Position numbers and translations under genes: made by a program. The notes below the pieces were generated by a model that was not told the origin of the DNA, searched no databases, and was given only the letters and a program-made list of their open reading frames with translations. A stretch of 45,266 nt of DNA, taken from positions 1-45,266 of the forward strand of contig JAJZTL010000004.1 of the NCBI GenBank assembly GCA_021848965.1. The letters run 5' to 3'. The DNA comes from Pseudomonadota bacterium. GTDB lineage: Bacteria; Pseudomonadota; Gammaproteobacteria; Legionellales; Legionellaceae. This document shows positions 33,073-41,187 of this stretch, in pieces. Position 1 is the stretch's first letter; every line of letters starts with the position of its first letter.

Positions 33073-33831
33073 ATGAATCCGATACAAAATCAAATTGAAA
33101 AAATGGAAGCATTTAAGTTTAGAATGCGTTCTATCACATTGCCAGTTATTCAGCTATTAAATGTGCATCTTGAGGCTATTGAGCAACAGTTAGAGCATCT
33201 TAAAATTAAAACGCCTAACTTATTTCAGCGTTCTCCAATGATTATAGATGTAGCTGCGCTATGCGAAGAACATTGGCAGGCTTATCCAAATTGGCCAAAA
33301 ATTATAGAACTTTTTAGATACTATGGTGTTATGCCCGTGGGCATACAAGGCGCCAGCAATTTAATACTTGAAAAGATAGCTGAAGAAAGCGAAATAGCAG
33401 TCTTTAATGCAGATAAAGTTCGTAATGAGCGTCTTGAAAAAGATGCTTCTTCTGTTCAAAGAGAGCAAAAAAATACAGTTTTAAACGAAAAGAGGACTTA
33501 CGTAGGAAGTTCTAAAATTATTACAAAACCCATTCGATCGGGGCAACAAGTCTATGCAGAAGGGGGCGATTTAATTGTTCTTGCATCCGTTAGTACCGGT
33601 GCAGAATTATTAGCTGATGGTCATATTCATGTGTATGGTCCTTTAAGGGGGCGTGCACTGGCAGGTATTCAAGGTAATCGGGATGCACGTATTTTTTGCC
33701 AAGCATTAGAAGCGGATCTATTGGCTATTGCGGGTTGCTATATGACGAGTGAAACTATCGATCGTTATAGAAAAGGAGGACGTCAACAAGTTTTCTTGGA
33801 AAATGAACGATTAATGATTAGTGATTTATGA
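33073..33831 (+). CDS. minC: Septum site-determining protein MinC
   Basis: 252 residues. The N-terminal MinC domain (about 10-110) contains FKFRMRSITLPVIQLLN and ends with PVGIQGASN. A low-complexity linker carries SVQREQKN, and the C-terminal beta-helix domain (about 140-245) contains PIRSGQQVYAEGGDLIVLAS, DGHIHVYGPLRGRALAGIQG and ARIFCQALEADLLAIAGCY. MinC inhibits FtsZ polymerisation away from mid-cell and needs MinD. No minD or minE follows; the next gene is lpxH, overlapping by 4 nt. The ribosome-binding site is weak. Confidence 0.92.
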   Translation: MNPIQNQIEKMEAFKFRMRSITLPVIQLLNVHLEAIEQQLEHLKIKTPNLFQRSPMIIDVAALCEEHWQAYPNWPKIIELFRYYGVMPVGIQGASNLILEKIAEESEIAVFNADKVRNERLEKDASSVQREQKNTVLNEKRTYVGSSKIITKPIRSGQQVYAEGGDLIVLASVSTGAELLADGHIHVYGPLRGRALAGIQGNRDARIFCQALEADLLAIAGCYMTSETIDRYRKGGRQQVFLENERLMISDL

Positions 33832-34550
33832 TATTTCAAACCCTCTTTATTTCGGATCTCCATTTAAGTGAAAAAAACACACATCTTAATGCATTATTTG
33901 ACCATTTTATTGAAAAAACATTAGCTGCCAAAAATATTGAAGCAGTCTACATTTTAGGCGACTTTTTTGATGTGTGGATTGGCGATGATGCAATGGGAGA
34001 TTGGGAGCGTAGTATTGCCCGAAAATTGGCACGTTTAGTTTCTCAAAATATTCCCGTTTACATAATGGTAGGAAACCGAGATTTCTTGATGCAGAGCTCC
34101 TTTGTGAACTTGGCGCAAGCAGTATTATTATCCGATCCAACAACAATTAATTTATATGAAAACCGCATTGTACTTAAGCATGGTGATGATTTGTGCATAG
34201 CCGATCGTTCTTATCAGTGGTTTCGATATTTTGTACGTTCTAACTTTATACGGAGAGCTTATTTAGCATTACCCATTCAGTGGCGCCGCTCCGTGGCGCG
34301 GCAGATTCGTCAAAAAAGTAGCAGTAGAGGCATGCGAGCAATTTATGCACAAATTTCGTTGTCTAAAGTTAAACATTTATTGCAACAATATGAAGCAAAT
34401 TGGATTATTCATGGCCATACACATTGCCCGCAAATAGAACAAATTTCAGTTAATCAAAAACACATTATTTTATGTGATTGGAATCAACAAGGGAATCAGC
34501 TTATTGTGTCCTCCGATGGGAAGGCTTTTCTTGATTATTTTGATATATAA
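33828..34550 (+). CDS. lpxH: UDP-2,3-diacylglucosamine hydrolase LpxH
   Basis: A 240-residue calcineurin-like phosphoesterase. All metal-ligand motifs are present: FISDLHLSE, LGDFFDVWIGDD, GNRDFLM, KHGDDLC and HGHTHCP. It hydrolyses UDP-2,3-diacylglucosamine to lipid X at the inner-membrane surface in lipid A synthesis. The start overlaps the minC stop by 4 nt (ATGA), so the two are translationally coupled. The window also encodes lpxA and fabZ, so lipid A synthesis is active here. Confidence 0.96.
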   Translation: MIFQTLFISDLHLSEKNTHLNALFDHFIEKTLAAKNIEAVYILGDFFDVWIGDDAMGDWERSIARKLARLVSQNIPVYIMVGNRDFLMQSSFVNLAQAVLLSDPTTINLYENRIVLKHGDDLCIADRSYQWFRYFVRSNFIRRAYLALPIQWRRSVARQIRQKSSSRGMRAIYAQISLSKVKHLLQQYEANWIIHGHTHCPQIEQISVNQKHIILCDWNQQGNQLIVSSDGKAFLDYFDI

Positions 34551-34601
34551 CGTTACACTTTAAGCAGAGAATTATAAAAGTTTTACTGAGGGGAAGGTGT
34601 T

Positions 34602-35246
34602 ATGCCACCAGAAGATGATGATGTTAAGGTTAAACCATCGAAGTTAACGGAAGATGAGAACAATAAACTTAAAGATTTGCATGAAGATATGGCTGCCTTA
34701 GAAGCTAAAGAACAACAGGTTATAAAAGCTGCTGAAACTGTTTCCAATAATCCTGATGCTGAAGAGCCTAAAAGGAAACTTCAAGATATAATTGATGATT
34801 ATAAGAAGAAGTATGATGATCTTAAAGGAAAGATCGATGGCATCAGAAGAGGGAGTAACTCAGATCCAATGCAGCAGTTGATGGATTTTGTAAATGCGCA
34901 ACTTACGCTGAGACAAAATGGGGTTAGAACTTCACTTTTTGATTTAGTTTTTAATACGAGAGAATCTGTAAAACAGTGGACAGAGGGAGCGGCTTATCGA
35001 GGAGCTGCTGCACTGCAAAGTGCCCAAGGTGGAAAAGAAGCACTCAAAAACAGTATTGTTGGAGCTCCTCTTTATTATGCAGGTGCTGGTGTTTACCACG
35101 CTCCTGGTGCTTTGTCAGGTGCTGCGTCGGCGTTCAAACAAAAGATGACGGATATGGGTGCCTATTTAACGGGAAGTAACAAGCGAAAAGCTGAAGACAA
35201 AGAGAATGAGGCATTAAATAATAAAAGAACTCGGGTTTCTATTTAA
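34602..35246 (+). CDS. Orphan coiled-coil protein with nuclear-localisation-like C-terminus (effector candidate)
   Basis: 214 residues, no family recognised. Residues about 14-85 are highly charged with coiled-coil character (LTEDENNKLKDLHEDMAALE). Residues about 125-190 are Ala/Gly-rich (YRGAAALQSAQGGKEAL, GALSGAASAFKQKM). The C-terminus is KRKAEDKENEALNNKRTRV, with KR at 194-195, a 12-residue gap and KRTR at 208-211, fitting a bipartite nuclear localisation signal. A good GAGGGGAAGG ribosome-binding region precedes the ATG. It has no signal peptide. Together with the next orphan gene, 14 nt downstream, it looks like lineage-specific accessory content; secretion into a eukaryotic host is inference. 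Confidence 0.7.
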   Translation: MPPEDDDVKVKPSKLTEDENNKLKDLHEDMAALEAKEQQVIKAAETVSNNPDAEEPKRKLQDIIDDYKKKYDDLKGKIDGIRRGSNSDPMQQLMDFVNAQLTLRQNGVRTSLFDLVFNTRESVKQWTEGAAYRGAAALQSAQGGKEALKNSIVGAPLYYAGAGVYHAPGALSGAASAFKQKMTDMGAYLTGSNKRKAEDKENEALNNKRTRVSI

Positions 35247-35260
35247 GATTGTAGTTAATT

Positions 35261-36208
35261 ATGGCAGATCAATTTATTGAACAACCTTGGTTAGACACCT
35301 ATGCCACATTAACGGCAGAATCTATTCTTGCTTATGCTAATGTTCATTTATCGCGGCAGGATTTAGCAAGGCAACTAGCGGCCCGAGATTCTTTCTATGC
35401 AAGCCTCGTGCGTATTCCTGCGCGCGTAGCTTTAAATAGCCTGTTGAATACGCAATGCCGAGATATGCAAACATACTCTCAAGAAAGGCTCATTGAGTAC
35501 ATTCTTTCTGGTGCTGAAAGTAAGATGACCACAGAAGCAGATAATGCGTTAAAAGATAAAATTGAAGCAGAACGCCTCAATCTTATTCAAATGGGTGCAG
35601 ATTTAACCGAGCTTGAAAAATCTCATTATCAGTTTATGCTCGATGTTTATGTGCTGCAAGAAAAGCAGGTGTCTCAGTGGAATACTGAAGTAGAGCAGCA
35701 TTCTGAAAGATTATGGAAAGACATAGAACAGTGTAAATCTGATATTTCTCCTGAGTGGAAAGTGCGTTTATTAGAGTATATGCAAACGCAGGCTGCTAAA
35801 GTGACGCTTTCTTTACAAGACTTAAAAAATTTGAAAATAAAAGAAGAACCTGTCTCGATAGAAAAGGCCGCTATACAGTTGTTTACTGATATAGGAGGAA
35901 ATATTTGTCCTAATGTTCTTGAAACATCGAAAAATATTGAAGCAGAAATGGCTGAGCTTCAGCAAGGTTTGATTCAAGAGCGCGAGCCATTTCAAGTACA
36001 AGTTGATCAAATTAAACATTCACTTTTAGAAAAAAATCAGCAATTAGGCAATTTGCGTCAAGTAATTAATGATCTTTTACTTCAGGTTGATCAAAATGCC
36101 AATGCGTTTAAACCATCAGAAGACACTCTCAATAATAATTTAAATATGAATAATCTTGATGAGTTGGGTGTCGCTTCAAAGCAACCAGAAAAAACAGCAG
36201 CGCAATAA
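35261..36208 (+). CDS. Orphan coiled-coil protein
   Basis: 315 residues, soluble, no family recognised. An N-terminal alpha-helical region (LDTYATLTAESILAYANVHL) is followed by coiled-coil segments around residues 95-150 and 215-285 (MAELQQGLIQEREPFQVQVD). The C-terminus is Asn-rich, then polar (NNNLNMNNLDELGVASKQPE). It lies 14 nt after the preceding orphan gene and 4 nt before the queA ATG, so it may be cotranscribed with both. No signal peptide or TM segment. Paired with its neighbour, it could be a secreted protein or its partner, but nothing in the sequence proves it. Confidence 0.65.
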   Translation: MADQFIEQPWLDTYATLTAESILAYANVHLSRQDLARQLAARDSFYASLVRIPARVALNSLLNTQCRDMQTYSQERLIEYILSGAESKMTTEADNALKDKIEAERLNLIQMGADLTELEKSHYQFMLDVYVLQEKQVSQWNTEVEQHSERLWKDIEQCKSDISPEWKVRLLEYMQTQAAKVTLSLQDLKNLKIKEEPVSIEKAAIQLFTDIGGNICPNVLETSKNIEAEMAELQQGLIQEREPFQVQVDQIKHSLLEKNQQLGNLRQVINDLLLQVDQNANAFKPSEDTLNNNLNMNNLDELGVASKQPEKTAAQ

Positions 36209-36212
36209 GAAC

Positions 36213-37268
36213 ATGCTAACAATTAATGATTTTGATTATCCATTACCATCACCTGAACAAATAGCTCAATATCCTTTGCCTAAACGGTCAGCAAGTCGTT
36301 TACTGTATTATAACTGTGATCAGAAAAAAACGACTCACCAGCAATTTTTAGCTATTTCTGATATTTTGTCAGAGGGTGATTTGTTAGTTTTTAATAATAC
36401 AAAAGTCATACCCGCGCGTTTACTGGGACAAAAAGTGACAGGTGGGCGAGTAGAAATTTTATTTGAACGTTTAGCTGACACTCCTCAAAAATTTCTTGCG
36501 CATTTGCGTGTAAATAAACCGCTACATCCTGGAGCAGTAGTTTACGTAAGGTCACATAAAGATCCATTAAAGACGTATGCTATAGAAATGTTAGAAAAGC
36601 AGAATGATCTTTTTTTATTTCAGTTAACAGAGAACAGCGGAAGTAATATTTATGAATGTTTAGAGGCATGTGGACATATTCCATTGCCTCCTTATATTCA
36701 ACGAGAAGATGTTGTGGAAGATCATTCGCGTTATCAGACTGTTTATGCTGAAAATTCAGGGGCGGTTGCGGCTCCTACAGCAGGATTGCATTTTGATGAA
36801 GACTTATTAGAAAAGTTAAAGCGGCAAGGGATTCAGCAAGATTTTTTAACACTACACGTCGGGGCGGGAACGTTTCAACCTGTGCGCGTTGAAAATATTG
36901 CGGATCATACAATGCATGCAGAATATTTTGAAGTCACTCAAGCATTATGCAATCGTATTGCAGAAACAAAACAAGCCGGTGGGCGTGTTATTGCGGTAGG
37001 AACAACAGTAACGAGAGCACTAGAAGCTGCAGCGCTTTCAGGAAAACTACAACCTTATGCCGGTGACACAAATATTTTTATTACACCTGGTTTTCAATTT
37101 AAAGTAATTGATGGGTTAATTACTAATTTTCATTGGCCTCGCTCTACATTGCTAATGCTAGTGTCTGCTTTGGTTGGACGAGAAAGATTACTATCTTTAT
37201 ACAAAGATGCAACAGAAAAGGGATATCGCTTTTTTAGTTATGGCGATGCAATGTTAATTTTATGTTAA
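36213..37268 (+). CDS. queA: S-adenosylmethionine:tRNA ribosyltransferase-isomerase QueA
   Basis: 351 residues (E. coli 356) from ATG 36213; an upstream in-frame start at 36156 would overlap the preceding gene and is rejected. Motifs are DFDYPLPSPEQIAQYPLPKR, LVFNNTKVIPARLLGQK, HIPLPPYIQRED, DHSRYQTVYA, GAVAAPTAGLHF, LHVGAGTFQPVR and MHAEYFEV. It transfers and isomerises the ribosyl of SAM onto preQ1 in tRNA, forming epoxyqueuosine. The final codons and stop lie inside an 11-bp tandem repeat. The next gene is a shortened TGT-like protein, where a full tgt is common in other gammaproteobacteria. Confidence 0.96.
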   Translation: MLTINDFDYPLPSPEQIAQYPLPKRSASRLLYYNCDQKKTTHQQFLAISDILSEGDLLVFNNTKVIPARLLGQKVTGGRVEILFERLADTPQKFLAHLRVNKPLHPGAVVYVRSHKDPLKTYAIEMLEKQNDLFLFQLTENSGSNIYECLEACGHIPLPPYIQREDVVEDHSRYQTVYAENSGAVAAPTAGLHFDEDLLEKLKRQGIQQDFLTLHVGAGTFQPVRVENIADHTMHAEYFEVTQALCNRIAETKQAGGRVIAVGTTVTRALEAAALSGKLQPYAGDTNIFITPGFQFKVIDGLITNFHWPRSTLLMLVSALVGRERLLSLYKDATEKGYRFFSYGDAMLILC

Positions 37269-37283
37269 TTTTATGTTAATTTT
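37251..37283. repeat. Three tandem 11-bp repeats spanning the queA stop codon
   Basis: ATGTTAATTTT occurs three times head to tail from 37251 to 37283. The queA stop (TAA at 37266-37268) lies in the second unit. Because 11 is not a multiple of 3, copy-number change would shift where queA ends, but the repeated TTAA provides a stop in most frames. Confidence 0.85.
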
Positions 37284-37297
37284 ATAAAGTATTTTTT

Positions 37298-37885
37298 ATG
37301 GCCTTTGTTCCTATTATTAATCATTCAACTCATGCTCATTTAACTCTAGCAGACTGGGAAGCTCTCGAAATTTCTCATGTGGCTATTGATGTAGTAAGTT
37401 TATTCGTGCATCCTCACTGTCTTATACCTTCTACCGCAAAAACTGTCTTTCTTGATACTCGAATTCGTTCATACCATAGAGTTTCTGGTAAAAAAAAATA
37501 TTCAGAAGAGTTTTTCTTGCATTCACCTCATAATGGTCAAAAGATATCTATTACACCTGAAGGTATTCAGGCTATGATAAAACGATTTTTCTCTTCTCGC
37601 TATTCAGTAATTATAATAGACGAAAAAAATCACTCTTTAGAGTATAACATTTCAGATAGATCTGGTAGAGATGCTGAAAAGGGAATCTTATATTCAAAAA
37701 GAGCAGAAGTTATTTCTATTCAAGATGCTCAATGGGCTGGGATTGTTGAACCTATTGAATCACAATGTGCGTGTTACACGTGTAAAAATTTTACACTGTC
37801 ATATTTACATCATTTACACCAAGTAAGTGTACCATTAGGATTGCGATTAGGGGTGATACATAATTTACTTCAATTAAATTCGTAA
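37298..37885 (+). CDS. Shortened, TGT-like (queuine tRNA-ribosyltransferase-related) protein
   Basis: 195 residues against about 370 for bacterial TGT. The C-terminus is clearly TGT: CACYTCKNFTLSYLHHL followed by GLRLGVIHNL, giving Cys157, Cys159, Cys162 and His188 in exact CxCxxCx25H zinc-site spacing. The preceding AQWAGIVEPIESQC matches the yxxDfxPlDxxC stretch of TGT. The N-terminus (FVPIINHSTHAHLTLADWEA) resembles the first strand of the TGT barrel, and the middle (residues about 64-108) resembles the SEEGV...dGxk..lsPE stretch. The DSGGFQ base, the GGLAVGE loop and the nucleophile region are missing. It starts 30 nt after queA without a good ribosome-binding site. It may be a non-catalytic relic or a repurposed binding protein. 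Confidence 0.75.
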   Translation: MAFVPIINHSTHAHLTLADWEALEISHVAIDVVSLFVHPHCLIPSTAKTVFLDTRIRSYHRVSGKKKYSEEFFLHSPHNGQKISITPEGIQAMIKRFFSSRYSVIIIDEKNHSLEYNISDRSGRDAEKGILYSKRAEVISIQDAQWAGIVEPIESQCACYTCKNFTLSYLHHLHQVSVPLGLRLGVIHNLLQLNS

Positions 37886-37897
37886 CTATTCAGCAAA

Positions 37898-38006
37898 GAA
37901 CCACAGAACTGTAGGGGCGAATAATATTCGCCCTTGCTAGTTTCAGCGAGATCTGTGTTATTGACAAGAAAGGCGAATGTTATTCGCCCCTACAGTTCTG
38001 TGGTTC
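37898..38006. repeat. 109-bp MITE-like element with perfect 27-bp inverted ends
   Basis: Arms at 37898-37924 and 37980-38006 are perfect inverted repeats of 27 nt, containing CTGTAGGGGCGAATAA and its complement. The left arm continues into the palindrome GGGCGAATAATATTCGCCC (37915-37933), and the right arm starts from a near copy (GGCGAATGTTATTCGCC). The 55-nt centre shows no coding. It fills the convergent gap between the TGT-like gene and serS and could terminate both. It is the fullest copy of the repeat family seen in this window. Confidence 0.9.
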
Positions 38007-38027
38007 CTTGCAGACTGACTAGTTACA

Positions 38028-39299
38028 TTATATTAACGCCTGTCCACCCATATAAGGTTGCAGAGCTTTTGGAATATGAATATGGCCTTTTTCATCCTGG
38101 TAATTTTCCATGATAGCTACGAGTGTTCGTCCAACCGCTAAGCCAGAACCATTTAAAGTATGTACCCACTCATTTTTTGCTGATATAGGGTTTTTCCAAC
38201 GCGCTTTCATGCGTCTTGCTTGAAAGTCTTCACAATTACTGCAAGAAGAAATTTCGCGATAAGTATTTTGAGCAGGCAACCAAACTTCGATGTCGTATGT
38301 TTTGGCTGCTGCAAACCCCATGTCGCCGGTGCAAAGACTCATAACTCTGTAAGGAAGTTCCAGTCTTTGTAGAATATTTTCAGCATGTTGAGTTAGCTTT
38401 TCTAAAGCATCATAGGAGTTTTCTGGAGTAGTAATCCAGACTAGTTCAACTTTTTCAAATTGATGCTGCCTTATCATGCCCTTAGTATCTTTACCATAAG
38501 ATCCTGCTTCACTACGAAAGCAGGGAGTGTGAGCCGTGTATTGCAAAGGTAACGCAGCAGCCTCTAAAATAGAATCACGCACTTGATTGGTTAAAGGAAT
38601 TTCTCCTGTTGATATTAGATAATAAGGAGATTCTCCATACAACTTAAATAAATCTTCTTCAAATTTAGGCAGTTGGGACGTTCCAACTAAACTGTCGCGA
38701 TGGACAATATAGGGTACATAGGTTTCTGTATAACCGTGTTCCTTAGTGTGAATATCTAACATAAAAGATACTAGAGCACGGTGAAGACGTGCTAATTCTC
38801 CCTTTAAGAGTGAAAAGCGTGCACCTGTTATTTTAGCAGCTGTCTGAAAATCAATTAATCCTGATTTTTCACCGAGTTCATCATGTGATAGAGGCAAAAA
38901 AGAAAAAGAGCGTGGAGCTCCTACACGACGCACTTCAACATTGTCTTCTTCTGATTTTCCTAAAGGACTCGATGAATGGGGTAAATTTGGCAGAGTCAGT
39001 AAATAAGCTTCTAATTGTGTATTAATTTCATTAAAATCACTTTTTGCTTTTTCTAAACGTTCGCCAAGATTGCCAACTTGCGTTAAAATATGATCAACAT
39101 TTTCTCCTTTCGCTTTAGCTAAACCAATTTGCTTGGAATGAATGTTGCGCTCATTTTGTAAAGATTGCATTAAGGTCTGCAATGTTTTTCGTTGTGCTTC
39201 CCATCTGGAAAATTGTTCCACATTAAATACAAAGCCACGAGTTTTAAGTTTTTCTGCAATGGATTGAGCGTCATCTCTCAACTGTTGAATATCAAGCAT
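38028..39299 (-). CDS. serS: Seryl-tRNA synthetase
   Basis: 423 residues. An N-terminal tRNA-binding antiparallel coiled coil (residues about 1-105) is followed by the class II catalytic core: [29 protein letters not shown], motif 2 [36 protein letters not shown] and motif 3 [19 protein letters not shown]. It charges tRNA-Ser. The ATG shares one base with the stop of the upstream lpxA (TAATG), so serS is the last gene of the skp-fabZ-lpxA-serS transcript. Confidence 0.97.
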   Translation of the reverse strand: MLDIQQLRDDAQSIAEKLKTRGFVFNVEQFSRWEAQRKTLQTLMQSLQNERNIHSKQIGLAKAKGENVDHILTQVGNLGERLEKAKSDFNEINTQLEAYLLTLPNLPHSSSPLGKSEEDNVEVRRVGAPRSFSFLPLSHDELGEKSGLIDFQTAAKITGARFSLLKGELARLHRALVSFMLDIHTKEHGYTETYVPYIVHRDSLVGTSQLPKFEEDLFKLYGESPYYLISTGEIPLTNQVRDSILEAAALPLQYTAHTPCFRSEAGSYGKDTKGMIRQHQFEKVELVWITTPENSYDALEKLTQHAENILQRLELPYRVMSLCTGDMGFAAAKTYDIEVWLPAQNTYREISSCSNCEDFQARRMKARWKNPISAKNEWVHTLNGSGLAVGRTLVAIMENYQDEKGHIHIPKALQPYMGGQALI

Positions 39300-40069
39300 T
39301 ACCGAACCATACCTCGTTTTACAGTTTTTAATGCATCAATAAATAACTTAACTTCAGGCAATTCTTCTTGTAAAGGAGTTAATGCTTCAATGGATTGTTT
39401 TATCGTCAGTGATTTTCTGAAAATAATTTTATAAGCACGTTTGAGCCCTTGAATAGCTTCTGAAGAAAAACCACGTCGACGAAGTCCTACTGTATTAATG
39501 CCTTTTACTGTAGGTGAATTCCCATCAATAAGAATGTAGGGTAAAACATCTTGAGAAACATAGGTCGCTTTTGCCACAAAAGCGTGTTGTCCAATAGTGC
39601 AAAATTGATGCACAGCAGAATAGGCGCCTAAAATAGCATGATCATGAACCACCACATGACCTGCCAGGCCAGAATAATTAACAAAAATACAATGATTTCC
39701 AATATGACAGTCATGTCCAATGTGAACATAGCCCATAATAAAATTATTATGGCCAATACGAGTGATTCCGCCGCCCTTAATAGAGCCGCGATTAATCATA
39801 CAATATTCACGAATAGTATTGTTATCACCAATTTCTAATAAAGTATCCTCTCCGGCATAAGTAAGATCTTGAGGAGCATCGCCAATAGAAGAAAATTGAA
39901 AAATTTTGTTATTTTTTCCAATTTTACAAGGACCATTAATAACAACATGGGAGCCAATCCACGTGCCTTCTCCAATTTCAACGTTTTTTCCAATTAAAGT
40001 CCATGGACCAATAGTTACATTATCTGCTATTTTAGCCGAAGGATGTATAATTGCGCTGGAATCAATCAT
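39299..40069 (-). CDS. lpxA: UDP-N-acetylglucosamine acyltransferase LpxA
   Basis: 256 residues, a left-handed beta-helix of hexapeptide repeats in the first 190 residues ([33 protein letters not shown]), then an alpha-helical C-terminal domain. [14 protein letters not shown] and [17 protein letters not shown] are LpxA-specific and hold the active-site region, with the catalytic histidine in the [11 protein letters not shown] segment or beside it. It performs the first step of lipid A synthesis, acyl transfer to the 3-OH of UDP-GlcNAc. It lies 3 nt after fabZ. Confidence 0.96.
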   Translation of the reverse strand: MIDSSAIIHPSAKIADNVTIGPWTLIGKNVEIGEGTWIGSHVVINGPCKIGKNNKIFQFSSIGDAPQDLTYAGEDTLLEIGDNNTIREYCMINRGSIKGGGITRIGHNNFIMGYVHIGHDCHIGNHCIFVNYSGLAGHVVVHDHAILGAYSAVHQFCTIGQHAFVAKATYVSQDVLPYILIDGNSPTVKGINTVGLRRRGFSSEAIQGLKRAYKIIFRKSLTIKQSIEALTPLQEELPEVKLFIDALKTVKRGMVR

Positions 40070-40072
40070 TCG

Positions 40073-40519
40073 TTAAATCTCCCTTACAGCACTTAAAAGG
40101 TCTGCTGAACAAGCAATTTTTCCATCGACTAAGGCTTTTCCATGCATTTTCCAAATATCTCTTTTTCGACTGAGCATTTCTACTTCGAAACGTATTTGAT
40201 CTCCTGGAATAACCATTTGTTTGAAGCGAACATTGTCAATACCCGCAAAAAGAGGAAATATTTGTTTTCCATCTTTAGGGGGGTTAGATAAAACAGAAAG
40301 AATTCCGCATGCTTGAGCCATTGCTTCAACAATAAGAACTCCTGGCATTATGGGGTTTCCAGGATAATGTCCAGCGAAAAAAGGTTCGTTGATACTAACG
40401 TTTTTTATGCCAACTAAATTTTTCATCACTTCGTATGAAATTACGCGATCCACTAATAAAAAAGGATAGCGATGTGGCAGCATAGTAAGAATGTCACTTG
40501 CGTTAATAGGTGTATTCAT
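40073..40519 (-). CDS. fabZ: 3-hydroxyacyl-ACP dehydratase FabZ
   Basis: 148 residues with the FabZ hot-dog-fold motifs LPHRYPFLLVDRV, FFAGHYPGNPIMPGVLIVEA (His and Glu catalytic residues) and GIDNVRFKQMVIPGDQIRFE. It dehydrates beta-hydroxyacyl-ACP and competes with LpxA for hydroxyacyl-ACP, which explains the common fabZ-lpxA neighbourhood. It is 8 nt after skp and 3 nt before lpxA; lpxD, usually between skp and fabZ, is not here. Confidence 0.96.
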   Translation of the reverse strand: MNTPINASDILTMLPHRYPFLLVDRVISYEVMKNLVGIKNVSINEPFFAGHYPGNPIMPGVLIVEAMAQACGILSVLSNPPKDGKQIFPLFAGIDNVRFKQMVIPGDQIRFEVEMLSRKRDIWKMHGKALVDGKIACSADLLSAVREI

Positions 40520-40527
40520 AATAGTTC

Positions 40528-41046
40528 TTAGGCCAAAGCCGCAATAAGTTGTTTAGTAACATCCATATCAGGATTTGAATAAGGAACATTTTCTTTTTGA
40601 AGAACAATATCATAACCATTTTGTTGAGCAATTTTGTCTAAAGACATTTTGACTTTAGCAAAAAACTCTTGCATTGCTTGATTTTGCGCCTTATTTAAAT
40701 CTTCTTGATATTTAGCACCTGATTGTTCAAGAGTACGTTGTTCTTGAATAATTTTATTTTGCAATGCAGTTTTTTGCGCTGCAGTTAAAAGAGTGGCATC
40801 ACGACGTAACTTTTCCGCATCCGCTTTGAGTTGTTTTTGAGCCACAAATAATTTTTCTTGGCGTGGTTTAAACTGCCCTTCAAGTCTTTTGCTAATAACT
40901 TTTGCTTGAGAAGATTCTTGCAATACTTTATGTAGATCAACAACACCAATTTTAACATTACTCGAGCTAGCCATAGCAAAAGGCGCGCTGAGAATAAAAG
41001 CCACAAAAGACATCAAAAGTGCAAGTCTTCGGGTTGTATGTTTCAT
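40528..41046 (-). CDS. skp: Periplasmic chaperone Skp/OmpH
   Basis: 172 residues from ATG 41046 (the upstream TTG contains the GGAGA ribosome-binding site and is rejected). It has a signal peptide (LALLMSFVAFILSAPFAMAS), then KIGVVDLHKVLQESSQAKVI, a long charged tentacle-like coiled coil (residues about 50-135) and the C-terminal strand DIVLQKENVPYSNPDMDVT. Skp holds unfolded outer-membrane proteins during transit to the BAM complex. It heads the skp-fabZ-lpxA-serS operon, which is divergent from maiA. Confidence 0.93.
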   Translation of the reverse strand: MKHTTRRLALLMSFVAFILSAPFAMASSSNVKIGVVDLHKVLQESSQAKVISKRLEGQFKPRQEKLFVAQKQLKADAEKLRRDATLLTAAQKTALQNKIIQEQRTLEQSGAKYQEDLNKAQNQAMQEFFAKVKMSLDKIAQQNGYDIVLQKENVPYSNPDMDVTKQLIAALA

Positions 41047-41187
41047 AAGAATCTCCAATTTAAAATGTTATACGTATTCTAACAATTTTATAGGAGTTTA
41101 TTAAAAGAAACAATAGAAAAATGAGTGAAACTCGTGGATAATAGGGATAATTTATTTATATGAATTTATTTTAGGGGGCGTTGCATT

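Noticed and set aside
36156-36212. Upstream in-frame start for queA
   Set aside because: It lies inside the preceding gene, and the ATG at 36213 gives the normal QueA N-terminus.
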